From NCBI RefSeq assembly GCF_016881065.1, contig NZ_WXYN01000051.1, positions 186,001 to 250,000 of the forward strand: a DNA stretch of 64,000 nt, in the 5' to 3' direction. Below the pieces are notes generated by a model, which searched no databases, had not been told where the DNA came from, and saw nothing but the letters and a program-made list of their open reading frames with translations. The first letter of the stretch is position 1. Every line of letters starts with the position of its first letter. The stretch comes from Planococcus soli (GTDB lineage Bacteria > Bacillota > Bacilli > Bacillales_A > Planococcaceae). The position numbers and the translations under genes are program-made. Shown piece after piece: positions 57,943-64,000 of this stretch.

Positions 57943-59019
57943 ATGCTTTACCTTACCATGGTCTTGGCATTTATCGCTTCAATTGCACTGACTCCGATTG
58001 TCAAACGCATCGCCTTTCGCGTAGGAGCAGTTGACCGTCCCAATTACCGAAAAGTTCATGCGAGAATAATGCCGCGTTTAGGCGGATTGGCCATATTTGG
58101 TTCTTTTCTAATCGCATATTTTATACTGAAACCTCAAGATCCGATCTCAAATGCAATTCAAGCTTCTTTTATTCCGATTGAAACCGCAATAATCATCGGA
58201 GCATTTTTAATCATCATTACTGGTGTACTGGATGACATGTACGAAATCAGTGCCAAAGCGAAGTTGCTGGGGCAGCTGGTTGCTGCAGGCATTGTGGTAG
58301 TCGGCGGCGGGCTCGAAATTTCTTTCATCAATCTTCCATTTGGCGGGGTTTTGGACTTTGGCTATTTTAGTATTCCATTGACTATTCTGTGGATTGTCGG
58401 AATTACCAATGCCATCAACTTAATCGATGGGCTGGATGGATTAGCAGCTGGTGTTTCAACAGTAGCTTTGCTGACGCTTGCGGCTATGGCTTTCATCATG
58501 GGCGACGTTTACGTTATGTCTATGGCTGCTTTAATGGCAGCAAGTACTTCAGGATTTTTAGTTTATAATTTTCATCCTGCAAAAATCTTTATGGGGGATA
58601 CGGGCGCATTATTTCTAGGGTTTATGATTTCCGTACTGGCGTTGATGGGCTTTAAGAACGTTACAGTTGTAGCGTTGATCATCCCCATTATCATGCTCGG
58701 TGTTCCTATTTCAGATACATTTTTCGCTATTGTTCGTCGAGTTCGCGAAAAAAAATCAATTTCAGAAGCGGATAAATCCCATTTACACCATTGCTTGTTG
58801 AATATTGGCTTTTCACATAGCCAAACGGTATTGATTATTTATGGAATCGCAGCGTTGTTCGGGCTGGCTGCATTATTATTCTCTCAAGCAACCTTATGGG
58901 GAGGGATTTTGCTGATCAGCGTTATGCTGGTAGCAATTGAACTTTTCGTTGAAGTGGTAGGCTTGGCAGGTAAGAATTATCGTCCATTATTAAATTTAGT
59001 ACGGCTAATCGGCAAGTGA
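57943..59019 (+). CDS. tagO: Undecaprenyl-phosphate N-acetylglucosaminyl 1-phosphate transferase TagO
   Basis: Starts wall teichoic acid synthesis by moving GlcNAc-1-P from UDP-GlcNAc to undecaprenyl phosphate. The 358-residue membrane protein has about 11 TM segments. Signature loops are KVHARIMPRLGGLAIFG, the DDMYEISAKAKLLGQ Asp pair near residue 98, NLIDGLDGLAAGVS near residue 160, FMGDTGALFLGF near residue 215 and a HLHHCLL His box near residue 281. AGGAGG precedes the ATG. Position beside LCP, yvyE and degSU genes matches the B. subtilis arrangement. Confidence 0.93.
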   Translation: MLYLTMVLAFIASIALTPIVKRIAFRVGAVDRPNYRKVHARIMPRLGGLAIFGSFLIAYFILKPQDPISNAIQASFIPIETAIIIGAFLIIITGVLDDMYEISAKAKLLGQLVAAGIVVVGGGLEISFINLPFGGVLDFGYFSIPLTILWIVGITNAINLIDGLDGLAAGVSTVALLTLAAMAFIMGDVYVMSMAALMAASTSGFLVYNFHPAKIFMGDTGALFLGFMISVLALMGFKNVTVVALIIPIIMLGVPISDTFFAIVRRVREKKSISEADKSHLHHCLLNIGFSHSQTVLIIYGIAALFGLAALLFSQATLWGGILLISVMLVAIELFVEVVGLAGKNYRPLLNLVRLIGK

Positions 59020-59101
59020 TAGGATTGGACTTAAAGCGCAAGCTTTTGGTTCAATCTTTTATTTTGGCGATTTGGGAGTGAGAAAATTTTAAAACCTAAA
59101 A

Positions 59102-59133
59102 AAAAACACCACATTTATTGTGGTGTTTTTTGT
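59102..59133. terminator. Bidirectional terminator between tagO and the LCP gene
   Basis: 12-bp arms AAAAACACCACA and TGTGGTGTTTTT, loop TTTAT, with A-run before and T-run after; it overlaps the LCP stop codon. Confidence 0.9.
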
Positions 59134-60158
59134 TCTTTATTTTCATTTAGAGATTCTGCGAATCTTTGTTCAATGTCTTTATTGGTTAAGTTGGATGTAT
59201 CAGGTTTTAATCCGAGATGGCTTTGAAGGACATCCTGTATTTCGAGCAAGGACTCTTCTTGTAACTTCCAATAGTAAATTCCCGTCGACATATCGTCATA
59301 ACCATCAAGTGTAATAGTTTCTACATCAGGTTTTCCGTTTTTTGCGTATTCGAACAATGAACTCATATTTTTGAAACTCATATCGGTTTTCATATTATCT
59401 CCAACTGCTTCAAAGACGTCCCCGTACTTCGTAATTGATCCGACTGATAGGGCACGGTTCATAATGGATTCCAATATCATCTGCTGGCGTTTTCCGCGCT
59501 CGATATCATTATCGTAATGACGGGTTCTGGCCAGTGCCAGAGTTTCGCTGCCGTTAAGAAATTGAATTCCTTCTTTTAACTCGACTGCACCTTGTGAATC
59601 GTTTTCATCCTGCTCGGTTATATCATAAGGCACTTCAACCTTTATTCCGCCAAGTGCGTCAATCGTATCAATAAAAGCATCAAAATTCATGCGAAGATAA
59701 TAATCAACCGGTACATCCAACAACTCTTCAACACTTTCAATCGTTGAACTTGGGCCGTTATAGGCATAGGCGTGGGTTATTTTGTCTTCTTCCCCCCCGT
59801 CCGGGATGTACGTATACGTATCGCGGGGAATGCTGACCAGTTTAATGGATTTGTCTTCATTGTTTAAAGTTGCCAGAATGAGAGCATCCGAACGAATATT
59901 ATTGTCGCTTTGATCGCGTTCTTCGCTGTCATCAACTCCGATGAATAAGATCGAGATGTTGTCGGTTAACGGCTCAACATCTTCGTTTGTGTTGCCAACT
60001 GGTTCATAAGCTGTATCGACTGCAGATTCAGCTTTCTTAACTAAATAAATCCCGTAGGCGGATACACAAATAAGCAGGGAAACAGCCAACGTGGCGATTA
60101 CTTTTAAAATAGTCCTTTTTCTGCTTGATTTGGTTTTCCGATAAACTTTTCGGTTCAT
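59115..60158 (-). CDS. LytR-CpsA-Psr (LCP) family phosphotransferase, TagU-like
   Basis: A 347-residue membrane-anchored enzyme that attaches teichoic acid or other polymers to peptidoglycan. One N-terminal TM (ILKVIATLAVSLLICVSAYG) follows a basic start (MNRKVYRKTKSSRKR). The LCP domain has ILFIGVDDSEERDQS, RSDALILATLNNEDKSIKLV, SIPRDTYTYIPD (catalytic Arg/Asp region) near residue 105 and LARTRHYDNDIERGKRQQMI near residue 215. It is convergent with tagO, whose product it probably ligates. Confidence 0.92.
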   Translation of the reverse strand: MNRKVYRKTKSSRKRTILKVIATLAVSLLICVSAYGIYLVKKAESAVDTAYEPVGNTNEDVEPLTDNISILFIGVDDSEERDQSDNNIRSDALILATLNNEDKSIKLVSIPRDTYTYIPDGGEEDKITHAYAYNGPSSTIESVEELLDVPVDYYLRMNFDAFIDTIDALGGIKVEVPYDITEQDENDSQGAVELKEGIQFLNGSETLALARTRHYDNDIERGKRQQMILESIMNRALSVGSITKYGDVFEAVGDNMKTDMSFKNMSSLFEYAKNGKPDVETITLDGYDDMSTGIYYWKLQEESLLEIQDVLQSHLGLKPDTSNLTNKDIEQRFAESLNENKEQKTPQ

Positions 60159-60330
60159 GTAAGTTGCTCCTCTATTGATTATGGGCCAACCGAGTATTTA
60201 ATTCGGATCAATCCATTTTTTATCAGTGCATGGATCTTCTTTTCAGTAGACGGTTTTTATGAATGAATGTTTCATTTTTCTGTGCTTTTGATATTATACA
60301 GTGATTTTCGAAATGCGTAAATGAAAAGAA

Positions 60331-60966
60331 TCAAGGCAACTTAAATTCAAGGAACTGATTGTCCACTATACTGATATGCGCCTGCCCATTTGTCAGTTCA
60401 TTTATCCAATCGATAAACTCCTGTTCTTTTTCGACAGGAACATGGATATAGAGGTCTACACCTTCTGTATATTCAAGGTGATCCAACGGGAATGGCGATT
60501 GGCGGATTTCGTTTTCCAACTTGCCGAGCCATGTATAGTCAATCGATGTTTTTATCAGGTGATGAAGTTTTCTTTCTACGATGCCTGCCGCTGAAAGAGC
60601 TGCGGAGGCAGCTTTGCCATAAGCTCGTATCAATCCGCCGCTGCCTAGCTTAATGCCGCCGTAGTAGCGGGTAACTACAAGGACAGTATCTTTCAACCCC
60701 TGTTTCTTTAGTACTTCAAGCATAGGGAATCCGGCAGTGCCACTTGGTTCGCCGTCATCATTTGCTTTCTGAACAGAGTCGTGTTCTCCTATAAGATACG
60801 CAGAACAATTGTGGGTGGCGGTCCGGTGAAGGAGTTTAATCGAGTTGATAAATTCAATTGCCTGCTGTTCTGTTTCGGCACGGGCTGCATGTCCGATAAA
60901 CCTGGATTTCTGGATAAGTATTTCTGCACTGGCAAAATCGCCTACAGTTGTGTAATTTTCTCGCAA
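60331..60966 (-). CDS. yvyE: YigZ/IMPACT family protein YvyE
   Basis: A 211-residue protein. The UPF0029/IMPACT N-terminal domain carries the signature DDGEPSGTAGFPMLEVLKK near residue 73 and VTRYYGGIKLGSGGLIRAYG near residue 100. A C-terminal DUF1949-type domain follows. It is divergent from degS, as in Bacillus. Probably involved in translation-related control or a peptidase-like function; the mechanism is not settled. Confidence 0.92.
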   Translation of the reverse strand: MRENYTTVGDFASAEILIQKSRFIGHAARAETEQQAIEFINSIKLLHRTATHNCSAYLIGEHDSVQKANDDGEPSGTAGFPMLEVLKKQGLKDTVLVVTRYYGGIKLGSGGLIRAYGKAASAALSAAGIVERKLHHLIKTSIDYTWLGKLENEIRQSPFPLDHLEYTEGVDLYIHVPVEKEQEFIDWINELTNGQAHISIVDNQFLEFKLP

Positions 60967-61122
60967 TTTGACTCCTCCTGTTGTAAAATAAAATCAGATA
61001 ATTTGTAACGTATATTTAATATGGTCTTGCTTATATAGTGATATACTTAGTACAGCCGACAAGGTATAAAGAAGCAATAAATTTACCCGGTATACAGTCA
61101 GTATAGCTAAGGCGGTTTTAGG

Positions 61123-62268
61123 ATGGCAAAGAAAATCGGTAACAAAGCACCTGATTCTATTTTTAATGAAATGCTAGCAGGAATGGAACAGGCAAAACAA
61201 GATATCTTCGTCATTAGTGAAGAAAGTCGCCAAAGTTATGAAGAAATGAAAGATGAACTGGAAGATGTGCGGTTGAATATTTCACGTGTGGTCGAGGCTG
61301 GGGATTTCTTGGAGGAGAAGACACGTGCTGCCCGCAGACGTCTGGCGGAGGTATCGCAATTTTTCAATTCTTTTTCTGAAAGTCAGGTTCGTCTGGTATA
61401 TGAGCAGGCAAATGACCTTCAAGTGCAATTATCCCTTAACCGGAATGAAGAAAAAAAGTATCGGCAAAAGCGCGATAAGCTGCAGCGGCGTCTTCAGGTT
61501 TTGCTTCAAACGATTGAGCGGGCTGAAAGTTTGGTCAACCAAATCAATGTCGCCAGCAGCTATTTAACTTCAGATTTGAAAAACGTTGATGAAGCAATTG
61601 GCAAAGACAAGTCAAGTAAAGATTATAGCCTTCGCATCATTGAAGCACAAGAGGAGGAAAGAAAGCGTCTTTCCAGGGAAATTCACGATGGCCCTGCGCA
61701 AATGATGGCTAATGTCCTGCTTCGTTCAGATTTGATAGAAAGAACCTACCGCGAAAAAGGCCCAGAATTGGCATTCCAGGAAATAACTTCACTAAAGGAA
61801 ATGGTCAGGCAGGCACTTACCGAGGTAAGGAAAGTAATTTACGATTTACGGCCAATGGCGCTCGATGACTTGGGACTGGTACCGACTTTAAAGAAATACA
61901 TCGATACCATTGAAGAATATAATAAAGGCATTAAATTGAAGTTTCAATCAAATGGAAAAGAAGTACGGTTGCCCAATAAATATGAAACCGCTATTTTCCG
62001 TCTTGTTCAGGAAGGTATTTCAAACGCAATACGCCATGGCAAAGCGACTGAAATTACAGTTGAATTAGAGTGGTTAAAAGATCAAGTGAAAATTATCGTA
62101 ACGGATAATGGAACTGGTTTTGATCAAGGGATTGTTAAAAACCAGTCATTCGGATTAGCGGGTATGAGGGAGAGAATTGACTTAGTCGAAGGCGACTTTT
62201 TCATCAATTCCTCGCCTGGAAACGGTACGATCCTAATGTTTCATATCCCATTTAAAAAGGGTATATAA
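61123..62268 (+). CDS. degS: Cytosolic sensor histidine kinase DegS
   Basis: A 381-residue kinase without TM segments. Residues ~1-180 are a long coiled-coil sensor region (DegS domain). The HisKA_3 box is EEERKRLSREIHDGPAQMM with phosphoacceptor H188. The HATPase domain has LVQEGISNAIRHGKATEITV (N box) near residue 290 and VTDNGTGFD / FGLAGMRERI (G boxes). It forms a two-component system with DegU 27 bp downstream, controlling exoenzymes, motility and multicellular traits in Bacillus. Confidence 0.95.
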   Translation: MAKKIGNKAPDSIFNEMLAGMEQAKQDIFVISEESRQSYEEMKDELEDVRLNISRVVEAGDFLEEKTRAARRRLAEVSQFFNSFSESQVRLVYEQANDLQVQLSLNRNEEKKYRQKRDKLQRRLQVLLQTIERAESLVNQINVASSYLTSDLKNVDEAIGKDKSSKDYSLRIIEAQEEERKRLSREIHDGPAQMMANVLLRSDLIERTYREKGPELAFQEITSLKEMVRQALTEVRKVIYDLRPMALDDLGLVPTLKKYIDTIEEYNKGIKLKFQSNGKEVRLPNKYETAIFRLVQEGISNAIRHGKATEITVELEWLKDQVKIIVTDNGTGFDQGIVKNQSFGLAGMRERIDLVEGDFFINSSPGNGTILMFHIPFKKGI

Positions 62269-62295
62269 GATAGGGTATTCGAGGAGGACGACGTG

Positions 62296-62970
62296 ATGAC
62301 AAAAATTATTATTATTGACGATCACCAATTATTCCGTGAAGGTGTAAAAAGAATTTTGGATTTTGAAAGTTCGTTTGAAGTTGTTGCTGAAGGCGGAGAC
62401 GGCAACGAAGTCGTTAAATTATATGAAGAAAACCAACCAGACGTGGTATTGATGGATATCAACATGCCACAAAAAAATGGTGTAGAAGCTACAGGTGAAT
62501 TGATCGAAAAGTTCCCTGATGCAAAAGTCATTATGCTGTCTATCCACGATGATGAATCATATGTAACACATGCATTAAAAACCGGCGCTCTAGGTTATAT
62601 GCTCAAAGAAATGGACGCCGATGCAATTATCCAAGCTATCAAAGTTGTAGCAAAAGGCGGATCTTATTTACATCCTAAAGTTACACGCAATTTAGTAATG
62701 GAGTTCCGTCGGTTGAGTGAGCGTGAAAACAAAGGCTCTTTCCATCAAACGGAAATTCGCCGTCCCTATCATTTATTGACGAAACGTGAAAGTGAAGTTC
62801 TTCAATTATTGACTGATGGCCAGAGCAATCGTGTCATCGGAGAAACTTTATTCATATCTGAGAAAACAGTTAAAAACCATGTATCAAGCATCTTACAGAA
62901 AATGCAGGTGAATGACCGGACACAAGCAGTTGTGACCGCGATTAAAAACGGCTGGGTTGAAGTAAGATAA
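62296..62970 (+). CDS. degU: Response regulator DegU (NarL/LuxR family)
   Basis: A 224-residue regulator. The receiver domain has [20 protein letters not shown] and the phosphorylation site D54 in VLMDINMP. The LuxR-type helix-turn-helix is [20 protein letters not shown] and [20 protein letters not shown]. Sequence is very close to B. subtilis DegU, including the C-terminus IKNGWVE. GAGGAGG favours ATG 62296 over the GTG at 62293. A strong terminator follows. Confidence 0.95.
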   Translation: MTKIIIIDDHQLFREGVKRILDFESSFEVVAEGGDGNEVVKLYEENQPDVVLMDINMPQKNGVEATGELIEKFPDAKVIMLSIHDDESYVTHALKTGALGYMLKEMDADAIIQAIKVVAKGGSYLHPKVTRNLVMEFRRLSERENKGSFHQTEIRRPYHLLTKRESEVLQLLTDGQSNRVIGETLFISEKTVKNHVSSILQKMQVNDRTQAVVTAIKNGWVEVR

Positions 62971-62976
62971 TATTTG

Positions 62977-63018
62977 AAGACGGTGTTTCTGCAAAAAGCA
63001 GAAACACCGTCTTTTTTG
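62977..63018 (+). terminator. Terminator of degS-degU
   Basis: 16-bp perfect arms AAGACGGTGTTTCTGC (62977-62992) and its complement (62998-63013), loop AAAAA, T-run. Confidence 0.95.
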
Positions 63019-63029
63019 TTTGAATAGAG

Positions 63030-63328
63030 CTCGGCAAATCGCTTTATGCCCGTCGAATCTACACGGGCGCTTCCGCTTTTCTTTGTCCAGACTCCAGCGC
63101 CCAAATTCTAGGGTCATAAGCCACTCTAGCTGCGCGGCTGAACACATGCCGCTTCGCCAGCGTGTCTTATGCCCGTCGAATCTACACGGGCGCTTCCGCT
63201 TTTCTTTGTCCAGACTCCAGCAGCCAGCTCCTCGAGTCGCTTCAGCCTTACCAGCAATGGCTGAAAACCGCCATTACCGGTAAGGCTTCCAGCGCTTGTC
63301 GGAGCTAAACAGCTGCTTCCGCTTTTCT
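63030..63328. repeat. Second cluster of the ~124-bp palindromic intergenic repeats
   Basis: A partial type-B unit ends near 63082. A full type-B unit (from 63083, TTGTCCAGACTCCAGCGCCC) and a full type-A unit (from 63206, TTGTCCAGACTCCAGCAGCC) follow, 123 bp apart. They are clearly homologous to the array at 15468-16135, 47 kb away, and end at the stop codon of the exonuclease gene. Confidence 0.9.
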
Positions 63329-63937
63329 TTATATCCGGTCGTAGCAGTATTGGTAGATGGCTGCTGTGGCTAGGCAATCGCCCAATGCATCATGGGCGTC
63401 GTGTTCCAGCTTTAAAAAGGCAGTCAAAGTGGTCAATTTGTGATTGGGTGTTTGAGTTATGGCTCTTCTCGCCAGTTTGACGGTGTCGATTACCGTATAT
63501 TCCGGAATCGGTGTGATTTCTTCGAGTGCGTAAAGAAATCCCATATCAAAAGGTGCATTGTGTGCGATTATTGGGAGACCGCCGATAAATGCAACCAATT
63601 CATGGGCAACTTCTTCAATAACCGGGGCATTCTCCACATCCTTATTGGTGATGCCTGTGATGCGGGTAATCGTGCTTGAAATGGAACATTCGGGATTGAC
63701 CATCAGGTACATAGTTTCCTTGCGTTCATGCTTGATGTATTTGACAGCACCAATTTGAATGATTTTATCGCTTCCCGCACGCAAGCCAGTAGTTTCAAAA
63801 TCCAGAACTACGTAATCTTCCACTTTTTGCATGCTGGATTTGTATTTTCTGGGCCGGGTGGGTTGTTTTCGGCTCCATTGAGGGCGCGTTTCCCTCATTT
63901 TTTGTTCCAGTATTTGCCGTGCATCTCTTTTTTCCAT
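63329..63937 (-). CDS. 3'-5' exonuclease, DnaQ/PolC epsilon-type (DEDDh)
   Basis: A 202-residue single-domain exonuclease. Motif ExoI is YVVLDFETTGL near residue 47 (Asp, Glu), ExoII is IIAHNAPFDMGFL near residue 118, and ExoIII is EHDAHDALGDCLATAAIY near residue 180 (His, Asp), which completes the DEDDh set. The basic N-terminal 35 residues (KMRETRPQWSRKQPTRPRKY) may bind nucleic acid. It is not fused to a polymerase. AGGAGGGG precedes the ATG. A role in repair or RNA/DNA trimming is likely. Confidence 0.9.
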   Translation of the reverse strand: MEKRDARQILEQKMRETRPQWSRKQPTRPRKYKSSMQKVEDYVVLDFETTGLRAGSDKIIQIGAVKYIKHERKETMYLMVNPECSISSTITRITGITNKDVENAPVIEEVAHELVAFIGGLPIIAHNAPFDMGFLYALEEITPIPEYTVIDTVKLARRAITQTPNHKLTTLTAFLKLEHDAHDALGDCLATAAIYQYCYDRI

Positions 63938-64000
63938 GCGACCCCTCCTATAATTTGTACCTATTAGTGTACCGCAAAATGAGAAAAAGTTCCGTTTTGA

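Noticed and set aside
1-64000. tRNA or rRNA genes
   Set aside because: No cloverleaf with a CCA/TTC-loop signature or rRNA core sequence was recognised by eye; a tRNAscan/rRNA profile search would decide.

Overview
The window looks like a chromosomal segment of a low-to-moderate GC Gram-positive bacterium of the Bacillales, most likely Planococcaceae (Planococcus/Planomicrobium-like). The evidence is strong AGGAGG ribosome binding sites with TTG and GTG starts, an S-box (SAM-I) riboswitch ahead of metI, Bacillus-style SigB promoters, a YtsJ-type malic enzyme, PatA, YjlB and YhfH homologues, and the conserved tagO / LCP / yvyE / degS / degU neighbourhood. The genus is an inference from gene content; no rRNA or tRNA gene was seen.

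Layout. 1-5.4 kb: a catabolic operon (histidinol-dehydrogenase-like enzyme, GntP permease, 3-hydroxyacyl-CoA-dehydrogenase-like enzyme, SDR), then malic enzyme ytsJ. 5.6-9.2 kb: Fur-controlled iron(III) ABC importer. 9.5-13.1 kb: methionine operon metI-metC-yxjG-like under a SAM riboswitch. 13.3-15.4 kb: a four-gene cluster with a standalone cobalamin-binding protein carrying the Wx9EH photoreceptor signature and a PAS-like/STAS protein resembling RsbR. 15.5-16.1 kb: an array of ~124-bp palindromic intergenic repeats, found again at 63 kb. 16.2-25.2 kb: LLM oxidoreductase, small stress-type proteins, amino-acid ABC importer, pcp, HAD phosphatase and malate synthase. 25.4-33.7 kb: LytTR regulator, GlcD-like oxidase, TRAP transporter with two DctP paralogues around a GntR regulator, and patA. 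33.9-40.2 kb: YjlB-like cupin, lactonase-family hydrolase, aspartokinase and hom-thrC-thrB. 40.2-45.7 kb: gabD, a transporter and two M20 amidohydrolases. 45.9-48.8 kb: an AT-rich accessory stretch (wHTH protein, orphan Wzz protein, FemAB/GNAT-like protein, unknown). 48.9-57.7 kb: ATL protein, peptidase-like GATase, a peptide-signalling locus, YflT and CsbD stress proteins, BrnQ and an epimerase. 57.9-63.9 kb: tagO, LCP protein, yvyE, degS-degU and a 3'-5' exonuclease.

Two systems stand out. First, at 50.1-52.5 kb an XRE-TPR (RRNPP/NprR-like) regulator is followed after 5 bp by a secreted pro-peptide with six tandem copies of the same 14-16-residue peptide. All nucleotide differences between copies are synonymous. 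Next comes a membrane HExxH protein that could be the processing protease. This looks like a multi-copy pheromone quorum-sensing locus. Second, the B12/STAS cluster could feed light or cobalamin status into the general stress response. Several genes here carry SigB-type promoters (23073, 27576, 33906, 49380, 53045, 53781, 56302 on the minus strand), including one copy of the TRAP binding protein.
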